Shown one piece after another: positions 35,100 through 46,191 of a DNA stretch of 64,000 bases. A program made the translations under genes and the position numbers. The notes beneath the pieces were generated by a model, which searched no databases, was not told where the DNA came from, and saw only the letters and a list, made by a program, of their open reading frames with translations. The first letter of the stretch is position 1, and every line of letters begins with the position of its first letter. Origin of the DNA: Blastomyces gilchristii SLH14081 (Eukaryota > Ascomycota > Eurotiomycetes > Onygenales > Ajellomycetaceae); assembly GCF_000003855.2 (NCBI RefSeq), contig NW_003101672.1, positions 1,382,134 to 1,446,133 on the forward strand. Direction: 5' to 3'.

Positions 35100-35371
35100 G
35101 CGAAAAAAAATAAAATATATATATATCTATTTTCAATTTTTCATATTTACCTCCAAGCCGGGCATTTTGCTTTCCCTCCCTTCATTTTTTTCTTGCTCTT
35201 TCCTTAGTTGAGTATCTTTTAAAACTGTCCTTCATACAAAAGGAAAGAAAACAAGAACAAAAAGCACGTGACATAAAAGCCCTAACTAGAATCATTTTTT
35301 CTACCGTGCCGACACCGTCAAGATGACGAACAACTCGATGGAATCCATGCAGAGAAATACAAAACAAAAAC

Positions 35372-35381
35372 AAAAAAAAAA
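35372..35381 (-). terminator. Pol III terminator of tRNA-Val copy 2
   Basis: Ten consecutive A on the plus strand (T10 on the transcribed strand) just beyond the 3' end of the minus-strand tRNA. Confidence 0.8.
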
Positions 35382-35387
35382 GGAATC

Positions 35388-35461
35388 TGACGCTGTCCAG
35401 GCTCGAACTGGAGACCTTGAGTGTGTTAGACTCACGTGATAACCAACTACACCACAGTGCC
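35388..35461 (-). tRNA. tRNA-Val(AAC), copy 2, with acceptor-stem mismatch
   Basis: A 74-nt cloverleaf on the minus strand, identical to copy 1 in the D arm, anticodon arm (loop CTAACAC, anticodon AAC) and variable loop. Its T stem carries a compensated change (TCCAG/CTGGA instead of CCCAG/CTGGG). Its acceptor stem is divergent, GGCACTG/CAGCGTC, with one A-C mismatch at position 4-69 and one G-U. Discriminator A. The two genes converge, so they form a large inverted repeat. The gene is probably functional, but the mismatch could mark a recent or weakened copy. Confidence 0.88.
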
Positions 35462-36646
35462 TTTGCTTGTGCAGGCCTTTTACCCTTCATGGGACAGAAG
35501 AAATTTTGGTCTGGTGGGCCAGCATTCTTCGTTCGGCTTTTGGACGCTTGGGTTCAGAAGGCCGAAAGACAATTTCTACCAGCGTGTTCAGGCGACTCGA
35601 GTCAGACTGATTCATGCATGCTGAAAGGAGGCATACGAGGGCGATAAGAGAAGAAGCGAATGGTGCATGTATCTTGTGGGGAGGACTTCATGAATAATAG
35701 GCTAATATGCGATTTTGAAAGTTTCTTGCATCAATCTCCAATTGTTTGTTTTCCCTCAGCTATAGATTTTTTTTTTCTTCGTTTCTTCAAACTTCAAGAC
35801 GAGTTCGCTCGCCCTCATCTTCGTCTCTTGTTGCACGGAATCGAGAAAAGGAGACGTTTCATTTCCCAAAAATGAATTGGATAACTAACTAATCAATTCC
35901 AGAGGTTTTCGACGTCATAATCAAAAATCCACAAGAAATAAGCGTCCTGTCAGCGGGGTTGGTGCAGGGCTTGGGTGAGTAAGCGCGGCGCTAACATTCG
36001 CCGAAACCAATCTGCGTCTTGTTTAGCTTGTCGCTGTCCAATATTGGAAATCAACACCTCAAACGAATACGGGATGTCGAGTCAGCAAGAACGGAGGGTG
36101 TGGAGAAATCATCTCGAAGTCTTCAGTGATGGCTATTGGGCCCTTCTCGCGTGCGCAAGCGTGGAGAGATCTTTGGTCAACACACCTGGTCGCTGAGAAG
36201 TCTACTTGTTGTCTGGCACAAGGCAAGGTGGAAGGTTGGGACGGGCTCCTCGCCCTCCCAGTCCGACATCGAACAGCGGTGTTGATTATGAAACTTTCAT
36301 TTCTCGAGCCGCCCTTTACTATGGAAATCAATGAGTCACCCTAGTCGCTCAAGAGCGGCCTGGGATGCACGAATGCGCCCGAAAAGACCTTGGCCAGAGG
36401 TTTGATGCTCTGCTATCGTTGGTTGATGCTGACGTAAATTGGGCCAGCCTGACAGTCTGGACTTCATCATAACATGCATGAATACGATTGGTTCCCTTAG
36501 GCACATTTTTTATGAGCTGTCCCAACGGGCTGGCCGGTTTAATTAGTTATGACCAGTTTCGAGTTTTTCATCGGTGCATCGGTGATCAAGAACGTCGACC
36601 CTTGTTACATGCGGTAAACTTGTGAGGTATGGGGGTGAAGACACAG
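35462..36646. other. Non-coding region between tRNA pair and small Ser/Thr-rich gene
   Basis: 1.2 kb without supported coding sequence. It includes the upstream region of tRNA copy 2 and, towards its end, the promoter of the next plus-strand gene. Short frames on both strands lack recognisable composition. Confidence 0.5.
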
Positions 36647-36652
36647 TATAAG
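36647..36652 (+). promoter_or_regulatory. TATA-like element before 36965 gene
   Basis: TATAAG sits about 315 bp before the start codon and is followed by a C/T/A-rich leader typical of strongly expressed fungal genes. The region 36661-36964 contains no ATG on the plus strand, fitting a long unobstructed 5' leader. Confidence 0.5.
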
Positions 36653-36964
36653 AAGAGGGTTCAATCCATCTCTTAACCTACATATTTCTTCTCTCCATCA
36701 TCAATTCAAAGTACCAAAGCTCTGAAAGAATTCTCTATTCTCAAAGAACATCAAAGAAGACTTTTCTCAACTTGACTTTATATACCCTCACGATATCTCA
36801 AATAGGATCATTTTCCTGAAGCAGCCATTCCTGTGCAACGTTTAATATCAAATCCTATCGCGTCCTGACGAGCTGCCTCTCTATCAAGCCGTCCGCAAAA
36901 CAACAACGGAAATTGTTATCTTCATCTTTCGACGAAAATATCATTTTATCAGAAAATCCTAAAC

Positions 36965-37189
36965 ATGGCTTTGAACTCTTCCTCTAATCCTGCCTCCGTA
37001 GCGACTACAACTACCTCTACTCCTCGTGAGAGCTCTTCATCCTCAGTTCGAAGTTCATCATCCATCGCGAGAATGAAGGCCATCCTTCATCAGTCGGCAA
37101 AGAAACCCTGCCAAACAAAGACCCAAACAAGTTCGAAGAACGTCCCCACTATCATGGAGGCCCGTGCTTCATACTTCGCAACCAGATAG
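36965..37189 (+). CDS. Small Ser/Thr-rich protein, function unknown
   Basis: 74-aa single-exon frame; the start ATG is in good context (AAACATGG). It is preceded by a roughly 300-nt leader without any ATG and by a TATA-like box. The N-terminal half is Ser/Thr-rich (STPRESSSSSVRSSSSIA). It is followed by a short basic segment ARMKAILHQSAKKPC and a C-terminus VPTIMEARASYFATR. There is no signal peptide or membrane segment. The promoter architecture resembles that of small abundant stress- or conidiation-associated proteins, but I cannot assign a family. Absence of upstream ATGs and the strong start context are the main support for real translation. Confidence 0.6.
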   Translation: MALNSSSNPASVATTTTSTPRESSSSSVRSSSSIARMKAILHQSAKKPCQTKTQTSSKNVPTIMEARASYFATR

Positions 37190-40100
37190 CCATCCAGACG
37201 CGATAGAGTGGCCTATATGCCCTGCCTATTTCGACCAGTTATCTGATAGATGGAATAATTAGTGAGAAATGACGTGTTTGGCTGGGAGCATGTTTGGTGT
37301 TGAGATTCCCTGTTGTGTCTATTTCCTTATTATGATACTTTCTTGTCTTTGTTTCCTGCCCTTTTCTGCTATTCCATCTTCATTTGTTATTTTCTTGTTA
37401 CGACAGTATGCTGGTTCCTAAGGAGGTGTTTCATTGCCTCTCAGAAGGAAAATTCTAGTTTGCGAACGGGTGTGCGCCATATATCTTCCAACTTTAATTC
37501 TGATGCCTTGCTGTTCTCTTCATGTCTTTTTGCTCCTTGTTTTGACTGGTTCATTTTCATCTATAATGAACCACCTGATATTAACAATATTAAGAATAAG
37601 AAATCAAAATATCACATCTGATTTTACTACATATTTCCTCATCATGAAATATTTCACAGAGTAGCTAATCCTCTCAATGTAGAGAAATCTTTTGAAAAGT
37701 TTCAGCCTGGGTGCATGCAGGGCGACCAAATCCTTATTGGCCCTGATACTTGATCATGAGCAACCTTGAAAGTACCGTTCATGCAACGCGCAGGCAGAAA
37801 TAAAAATTTTTTAAGTTTGAGCCCAGTGATCGTCACAGAAGACACGCAAGGTTCTGAACATGGTCCTATCCACTTCCTCTTACCTAGGTACATGTAACCA
37901 CCAGTCGGCGTCGCTTTCGGGAATGGGTTGTTGACGGGACTTGACCGAACTAGCTCGGCTTCGGAACCGGGGGCGGCTTGGTGATCTAATAAGATGATAA
38001 GATCAAGCAGTATGCGTCAGTCAGCCCTACAGGGGTGTCAGGCTATTTCTAGGCGCTAATTCGGCCAGACACGACTCTGGATCTAGGTATAAGGGGAAGC
38101 TACTTCTCATGACCATAGGATTACGTGGGAGGTGTTCTAGAAGAATCTGATCTAAGATCCTGGAAGTTTGCGTCAACGGGTTTGAGGCTCTAGGCATGGA
38201 ATGCTCGAAAGAAAAGCTGCCGGTTGGTGGGTTCCCGGCCCAGACTGGCGTTGCCAAAAGGAGCCCAATTTATATGCCGCTGTCTTGATTCTTTTTATCA
38301 GGCAGGCACATTTTTCACAGTTGTTGGCGGGAAAAGTCTCCGTTGCGCAGCTTGACAAACCGAAGCTATTTTCAAGGACTTACGACGAGGATCCGTCATG
38401 GTGGCGAGATACCTCCTTAGCATCGTGGGAACGACTGATTATGATTGAATCACTGTAAGTTATTGTAGAAACTGTGCAGATGCGTAGGTAAATAAAAAAG
38501 GTGCCTGGAGGGAACTCCCATGAATACTCCATACAGGATATCTCCCTCCTCAACCCCTATTGCATCTCTTAAACCTAGGCTGATCCTATATTTCATCCCC
38601 AACAGAAAGAATCCCGTGAACACCTGATGGGATGTGCTGAGGATACGCCATTCCACCTGCCACCCTCCGAATGTCTCCCAGGGTATGGCTCCCAACAAAG
38701 CCAGATACTATCCGTCCAGGGACTCGTTTGCCAAAGTCAGTCATTGCCGTGGCACGCCAGCCCTCACCCTTAGCTTCGGTTGATGTGATGACCTGCTGAG
38801 GACCATTGAGATATCAAGTGGAAGCCTGGAAATGTACGATCAGCGAGAATAATAAAATTGGAAAGAAATACCACCTACCGCCTACAAAACAAAACAACTG
38901 GACGGCCTTCCTTTTGCGTGCCGCAAATCTTTATCCAGCGTTTAATTATAAGTTAGGTGTAGACGTGTAGAGCCTTCTATTTCTTGTGATGGAACGACGA
39001 GGGAAAAAGCCCCTGGCCGTCGACACAAGTTGCAACGAGCGGTATATGTGTTTGCTTCCCCGCCATACTGATTACTGCTGCACGCGAGAGCCCTCACTGC
39101 GGGCTCTCAGGCAGTGCACTCCATTCTGCCAGATCACATTGCCCATGAATATGCCCGCCGTGTCAGACATCTCTCCATGTATGTCTGTCTAGATCCATTT
39201 GCACCTGAGTCGGGCGTTCTCTAATTTTGGTAGCTGCCGTATCCGCGCCATATCCATGTGCAGTGGGATTGGATACTTGACCAATGGGTGTTTCGAACTC
39301 CTTTCCTGTAACGACGTAGTATATTAAGGAACCAAAACAAGCGATGTCATACTCATTTGATATGCCGCCCTCGTTGATTTCGTTTCAATATTTATATGTT
39401 CAGGGTCGTTGCCGAACGTTCGCGAGTTGATTAATTTTAGCGGCTGTTTATCCGTTCTTAAGAAGCTCGGTGCAGAAAAACCACCCATACGGACACACTT
39501 TGAATGTGCATATGGGATGGCAGCAACAGCATCCAGCGTCGAGTTTAGTTGCTTGGGCCTGTCACTTGCCACAAGCCCATCTCCTGCAGAATGGGGAGAT
39601 GCGGGTGTATCTCAAACAACCATTCCTCGAATCCTAAATGTTCACGTATCCTTCTTTCGGGTTCTCGTAGACAATCATCTAGAGGGACTGATTCTTGTAA
39701 AGCCAGAAGGGACTGTCGCGCTCCGGAATGCACCTTCAGCGTACCAATTTTCAATTATTGAGCCAAGCCAAAGAATCAGCAGCTGGCCCATGTAGTTGAG
39801 TTGAATAGACCAAATTCGCGCTGCGGTTCGGTTATATCATCACATATCACAGCACCGACTTGGTTCCATACGTGGATAACTTACCGGGATTTTGCGTCTC
39901 TGAAATTTGCTCTCTTGATACCAATTTGATCCGTAGACCACTGCACCAACAGCAGGTTCAACAGTTATGAGAGCGGTTACCGATTTGACTCATGAGGCTG
40001 CGCGTATTCACGCGGGTGACACTGTATCAGCCCCCTGAAATTTCAATAATTTAACACTTACGTAAATAAAAAGCTGATTAGAAAATCACAAATCACAAAT

Positions 40101-40234
40101 TAGTCCTAGGTACAAAATAGGTACTTTTGTTTGTTCATCTGGACCCTTTTCCCTCCACAGGAAGCTGACAGAATAGTCCATACTCAGGCATCAGATATAG
40201 ATATGGTTCCTTGACGATGGATAGCGAATAACTT
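37190..40234. other. Long gene-poor stretch
   Basis: 3 kb with no supported gene. Several mid-length open frames on both strands (for example near 38450-38700 and 39330-39800) have some protein-like composition. They lack a consistent ATG start, splice structure or recognisable motif and may be decayed sequence. The right end contains the 3' flank of the next minus-strand gene. No terminal repeats, transposase or tRNA were seen. Confidence 0.5.
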
Positions 40235-41297
40235 TCACACTCCAACCGTCACACAACTCAATTTCGCGTCATTGATATACACCCAGTAGCCACTAGCTGT
40301 GAGCTCGGGGAAAGAATGGCTATCCCCAAGCTTGCCCTCGACACGCACCATCCTCGCCCATCCTGAAACATCAACTCTGGCATGACGCCACTCCTTGGTT
40401 CCCATCAAAGCATCCTCTTTCCAGGATTTGCTTTCTGGAACAGGCGGCATCCCTAGTAGCGGGTTGATGGGGACATATGAAGTATTGATTGGCATGCTGA
40501 GTCTGGACAGGAGCGTTAGGGGAGAGAATTGGAGGACGACAAATGGTTGGTCTGGGGTGGACGGCAAGGATATTTCCACCCTGGAGTAGGGCATGGTGGA
40601 AGATGGCGTATCTGATGGGACGAATTTAAAACTCGCCAACTGGTTTTATTGTTTCTCTGTTAGCTGGACTAGCTCTATCAGATTCTCAAGACACCATCAA
40701 AAGATATTGGAATAGAATACATACATGTTTAGGGATATTCCAATTTTTGCGCCCTGCATTGCATTTAATACAATTATCAGCGAAATGCCAAAAGCGGGAT
40801 GTAATACTGCGGGAAGAAGCAACATACCATTGTAAATGGATTCCTTGCGGGAAACATATATCCTCGTTACCCGCGGGTTGCTCGTTTTTTTACCAGGGAC
40901 TTCAAACCATCCCGGGATCCACAAGATTTCATCATACGGACCTAACAGTCAGATGAAAAGGATGAGCAGTGTCTTCCTCCTCAACCATTCTCCCAGGAAG
41001 AATAAGAATAATGATAATAACAAAAGCAACCGCCTTACCGACGGGAGATTCTAGATATCTCACGATCATGACAGTGCATGCACCCCCCTTGAACTGACCG
41101 CTTGCAGCAGGATCAGCAAACGGCGACTGAGCTTCCAAGTCTGCGTAAGATGCGTCTGGAATTCCCTTTGCTCGACCGACGGAGCAGAAAAATTGGCTTT
41201 TCATGCCCAGCCATGGCGACGGTTTGTCTGCGAATGGCACATCGCTAGTTACCTGTGCATTTCCCTCGACACCTTTGCTCGTTGTTGATTCTGACAT
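40235..41297 (-). CDS. Acetoacetate-decarboxylase-like fungal protein
   Basis: Four exons: 41297-41039, 40941-40828, 40753-40725, 40639-40235, all in frame, total 268 aa. Exon 3 is only 29 nt. The joined middle reads ESPVGPYDEILWIPGWFEVP, then RVTRIYVSRKESIYNGRKNW and NIPKHLASFKF, placing a Lys in an N-I-P-K-H context. This pattern is shared by fungal proteins I recall as belonging to the acetoacetate decarboxylase-like beta-barrel superfamily. Bacterial acetoacetate decarboxylase uses a Lys Schiff base; whether this Lys is equivalent is inference. There is no signal peptide. Substrate and pathway unknown. The gene lies isolated among non-coding DNA. Confidence 0.72.
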
Positions 41298-42352
41298 TTT
41301 AGGAGATATACCACCTGAGTAGTTAGTTCATCTCACTGAAGAACATTTATTCAAGCAAGATCCCCCCTCTGGAAACGATTTGAGGAATGAGCTGGATGTG
41401 CAGAGCGGAGAGATAGGGGCTGGAATCGGTAACTTAACTTCATGTTCCCTCGACAGCTATTCCACCGCTGTCCGTAATAGCTCTTGGCATTTTCTTTCAG
41501 GAATACGAATTTGTCTCATTTGAGGAAGCAGATACATACGAGCTAGCAGCTTTTTGCTTGGGACTTTTTTCAATGATATCTGATCAAAGCTGACATTTCG
41601 GACTAGATTACAAATTCCCGCAGCCTGTTTAAGCTTATAGGGTCCTGCTTACGCTTGGTGCTTGATCTACAGGGCTTTTGCTCCACTCCGGCAAAGCCCT
41701 AACTAGGGGTTGCTCAAGGGTCATGTCAGAATAATAACAGGAGGGTTCAATCGTCCAAAGCAGCCCAGCCTAAATCAGACAAACGCAGGACATGGAATAT
41801 GTAGCAAGCTCGCTGATTTAGTGGGGAATAAATCTTCTGGAGATCACAGTAGATTCCCTATCGCGATTTTGGTAATAGGCCGTAAGGGTTTGGAGGGAGA
41901 TAGGTAATCCCTTGGATTCAGGGCACATTTTTCTCTAGCTGTCAAAGAGGGAGATAAATGTGAAGAGTTAGCTATGGTTCGCGCGTAGAGTAATGAAAAT
42001 ACCTGCGTCGAAAATGACAGGCGTGGAGATGCACACCAACATGGCGCTTCAGTGGGTTTCGTAAATCTTCAGACTGATTGTTATGTGCGGAAATAGATGT
42101 CCGTTGTGTTCTTTGATGAACAATCATCACTTGCTTGCTGCCGGATGCGCAAGGGGTACAGGACTGTCAACTTGGAACTTCCTGGTGACACTTTAGGTAC
42201 CTGATCAATCAAAAAGAAATATTCAAATACAAAGTCAAGCTCTTAAACAGCGAAAGTAATCTCATCAGCAATAACATAACGCTACTTATATGCCAAGTGG
42301 GCTGAATCGCGCTTCAGGGTATATGTAGTTTGCTAATCAACCGATTTTCTAT
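41298..42352. other. Intergenic, ADC-like gene / Ctf18
   Basis: About 1 kb comprising the promoter of the ADC-like gene and the 3' flank of the Ctf18 gene, both minus-strand. No coding sequence is supported. Confidence 0.55.
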
Positions 42353-45331
42353 CTACAGCCCCGATAATAACTCTTTCAGCGTCACCCGTTTACGGACGGC
42401 ATTCGAATACCCTTCATGAAATCCAACCCATGCCGGATTATTCCCTGCTTTAGCTGGTGCAGCAGCAGCAGAACCGCCAGTACCACGAGAACCGGGCCGC
42501 GCTTCGTTCACGACTACTCGGCCAAAGAAATCACGTTTCGGTCCATTGAGCCTGGGTGGAAGCTTATATAGGTTTGAGCCATTGCGACCGTTGATTTCAT
42601 TGGAGTCATTGTTGTCATCGCGAGAGAAATTGTCGCTTTTGGGTCCGTTTAACCTTGCCTGGCCTGCTTGAGAGCGCTGGCGGAGGATTTCTTTTTCGTA
42701 TTCCTGCTGTAGGACCTGACGGATTGCGTATCGGACGGGTGCCGAAGATCCGCTGCCTTTCAGCTTGGAAAACATGGTTAATGTGTCGAGAGGTCTAGAT
42801 GTGATCTTGTTAGCTATGGAATGTTCATATCGATTACAGTCGAGAGGCAGATGTGTAGGGTGAAATTTGTGAACGGGGGATAACACAGGAGAGACCTACG
42901 GCTCCATCCTGTAAATCCAGCCATCGTGGAAACCAGTTTCGCTCTCTACCCTTGTATTCTCAAATTTTACTCCTACACCACTCATTACTCTCACTGCCGA
43001 CTTGACAAGTGCGCGTTCAGTGTCCTTGCGTACGCTAGCAACACCTCTTTGACTGCCGCTTCCACCAACAATCACAGGTTTTATTTCAGGAGCTAGCATT
43101 CTGGTGAGATTCGGAATGAGGTCGATGATAATTGATTCGGTGGAGCGGAACGTGCGAAGAAGAGGAGGGGAGAAGGTCGATTGGAATTCTGTTATGATGG
43201 CACGGTTCTGTTTCTGGGCTTCATAAGATGCGAAATCCGCCTTTGGGCCTGAAAAGGGGTGCTCGCCTTCGTTGTCTTCATTGTCCATTTGGGCCTTATG
43301 GCCATCCCAGTTTTGTCGGTTGGAAGAAGAAAAAAGGTGGTGGAATGCGACAACAGACTGGCTAAGATATGGATTGAGTTCCCAGTCTTGATTCGCGTAG
43401 ACCTTGGATGATATCATGTCATGAAAATGCAGCCACTCGTAGGCGGTATTTGGTTTGGAGAGAATAGTATCATCTTGATACGTCTTGGTTGGATAAACAG
43501 CAAAGCACTCCGTAATGCAGCGGTCATATTCGCCTGCAGCATCAACCATTTCCCTTAGACGATTAATTGCATGATGTTTGCGAAGGTCAGAGACCCCAAC
43601 AGGAATTTTGGCGTTGCCACCCAAAAAGGGGTCTTGGAAAGTTTGTGCAGAGATGGGTGCATTTGGGAAACCTGCGCCATCGAGGAAAACCCTCTCAACA
43701 ATATCTTTCGTTCCGCCACGTCCTAACCCACGAGCTGATGAGCCATCTCTGGTCGCGTCGTTTAGGATGTGTTGCTCGACCCATTTTCTTGTGAGTCTGA
43801 TGTCTCCTGTTACACTAGTAGCACGGAGTTTATGTGCTATCCATTCTCCAGCCACTAGAACCCCTCGAATATCGCCCTCCCCAACGCCGCGGTTGTTTGT
43901 ACGGCGGTCCCTGCTGCTAGTCATACCCCACGAAGCTTCACAAAGCCGTCTCACTCCGTCTCCGTCACACGGGATTCCCTCCCTTTCGAATACAGTCTTC
44001 ATTCGCAAAACCACCTTGTCCAGAGACGCTTGTCGAACATGGATAATTTCAGCGATCGAGGAAGATCGCAATGGGCGAAGGCTAGGGTGGTAAACATCAT
44101 TGCATATCAGAATTAGCGGCCTAAGGAGGCGGAATTTGTCTCCCTTTCTCGACCCCCTTTTATGAGTCGAGGTAGATTCTGAGGCGTTGCTGGAATTCCT
44201 TTGGTCCAACATAACCAGATCAATCAATGCTTTCATGAAACCTCCCTCACCTCCACCACCCGAGCCACTTACAACGCCATCAACCTCATCAACAACGATG
44301 CAAACAGGTTTGCCAGGCTTTCGAATTCTTTTGCCACCAGCGTCGACGGACACCCCCTTCACATTCTCAGTGCCGACTGCATCTCGGATTCGACCCTTGA
44401 CAACGTCTCGACTTCGTTCGTCACTCGCATTGATCTCGAGTACTTCATATCCTGCCTGCCTTGCGCATACGTGAGCGAGAGTAGTTTTACCAAGCCCAGG
44501 TGGTCCAGTGAGAAGTAGAACTTTCCGGTGAGCGTGTTCTTCGAAACTATTTGCCATGGGTGCTTTTGGTTTTAGCTTTGCTAGGCCTGGAAATACGATG
44601 GGATCCCACCCCTTAAGCCAGCGTAAAACAGACCGATGCGTCCGCTCATCACCAATCAGATCTTTAAATCGTCTTGCACGGTATTTTTCGGTCCACATAA
44701 GATTTGATTCTTTACTTGCCAGAGGAACATCAGCGATTTCAATAGATGGTTGGTGAGCAGGAAGCCGCGAGAGACGGGTGCTTCCCTGAGCATCTTCGAT
44801 TGTGATATCGTCAAGTAGTTTGTGAATGTCGATTCCATAGTAGCTTTTCTTTGCTCTGTCTGGAGCTGTTATTGAACGTTCCGCAATTGTGTGCTCATAA
44901 GAAACAGGGGCAGCCGGCTTTCTCTTTCGCAGATTAATAACTTTACCAGAACACGTACGGATCGTCGCCAGTTCCTTCGAAGTCGCTTCCGCTTCCATGC
45001 GAGTCGGAAATAAGAATCTGGAGCTGTTCGCCTTCCCAATAGTATTGGGGACGGGTGGCGCACTCATATATAGAGGGTTTGTGCTCAATGCCGTATTCGA
45101 TAGAGAGGCATTGCGATTCTTATCCTGGGATCCAGGGTTGTTGTTGAAATTGGAAAATGGGTGTATGTCGTGCTCGTCGTCCTCTTCATCAAGAAAAGGT
45201 CCTATTGTCCTATGGCGTTTAGGAGATAAGGCTGTAACAGCGTCGTCAGGCTTCCTTTTCCCTTGATGTGCATGCAAAACTCCTTTAAGCCCTAACAGCG
45301 ACTCATTGTTGGAACAAGGTGGCATATCCAT
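42353..45331 (-). CDS. CTF18: Ctf18, alternative RFC clamp-loader large subunit
   Basis: AAA+ subunit of the Ctf18-Dcc1-Ctf8-Rfc2-5 complex, which loads PCNA during replication and supports sister-chromatid cohesion and the S-phase checkpoint. Exon 1 is 45331-42900 and exon 2 42794-42353, 957 aa. The RFC-box opening NLMWTEKYRARRFKDLIGDE precedes the Walker A GPPGLGKT (near residue 273). Then come LEINASDERS, Walker B CIVVDEVDGV, and LILICNDVYHPSLRPLR as sensor region. Exon 2 contains VRYAIRQVLQQEYEKEILRQ, then KRDFFGRVVVNEARPGS and FHEGYSNAVRKRVTLKELL, the conserved Ctf18 tail that contacts Dcc1/Ctf8. Because exon 2 is long and starts with its own Met-containing sequence it could be mis-annotated as a separate gene. 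An upstream in-frame ATG at 45421 would add 30 residues. Confidence 0.95.
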
Positions 45332-46191
45332 ATTGATCGAGGGAGATAGAGAGGGAATTAGGGTCTCGGATGATTGATGTGGCGGATAATGCTGTGTGCA
45401 TATTACCCAAGATATGTACACGGAGAGCTGCCTTGGTTGTTAGTTCTACTAGCAATTAACTTCTCCCATCTTGCTAGATCCAGAATCTTAGAGCAAGGCC
45501 ACTCAAATTTGATGACCTGGTCTAGCTCAAGATAACATAGATATTCCGCGTACCTGTATATAACTTTACTCTATTCGCGGCGCAAAGGTTAACGCCGGAT
45601 TATATCGTTCAGAAATCATGAAGCTGTATATCACTTAAACAATTTGCGCTCCTAAACCGAGGGTGTGATTATTGTTATTGTTATGACTATTTTTGTCGAT
45701 ACGAATAATTCGCAAACTGGCGTCGTTGAGCGATCTGATGCCGCAACTTCACGCACGCGAAAGCGCGTTGAAGTCGCGTTCCAGGCCCGGATTCCAATCG
45801 GAGGGCCGGCTAATAATTAATCCGATAACGACATTGTTGGATTTTAAGGGCTGCCGTACACTGCTTTACAGGCTAGCCCATATTAGGTTAAGGGAAAAGA
45901 GCCTCCGATCGCAAGTTTTTGGGCGAGTGATTTACTGGAGACAAGTCAGATCCGTGTACAAGTGGACGCTACAGGTATACCGACCGGTACATCCCCAGCC
46001 CATCAAGCTTGACATTGCGACTAGGCCCGCGTAATCGCCATTTTCAGAGCGCTTGAGTTTTCGCGTTTTGTTTTGCGGGTTTCCGAAGGAGAACGCTCCT
46101 ATTCGACAGTATCTATCCCCTATCCTGCGCAGGCGGATAGCCTGGACCGACCAAGCCTGTAACCTTTTTATTTCTTTGTGCCACATCCAGA
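45332..46191. other. Divergent intergenic region, CTF18 / RSC8
   Basis: 860 bp between divergent nuclear genes; should hold both promoters. GC-rich sequence with inverted-repeat-like short words lies near 45720-45800. No coding sequence is supported. Confidence 0.5.

Noticed and set aside
33155..36360. Inverted 11-bp match CGCTCAAGAGC / GCTCTTGAGCG around the tRNA pair
   Set aside because: Too short and itself palindromic; expected by chance over 3 kb.
38450..38835. Minus-strand protein-like sequence near 38.5-38.8 kb
   Set aside because: Two alternative frames look equally good, neither has a start, splice site or known motif.
39409..39795. 128-codon plus-strand frame with a YGMAATASSV segment slightly like an AMP-binding YGxTE motif
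   Set aside because: The frame starts at a TTG, neighbouring AMP-binding motifs are absent, and the match is too short to support a relic of an acyl-CoA synthetase.
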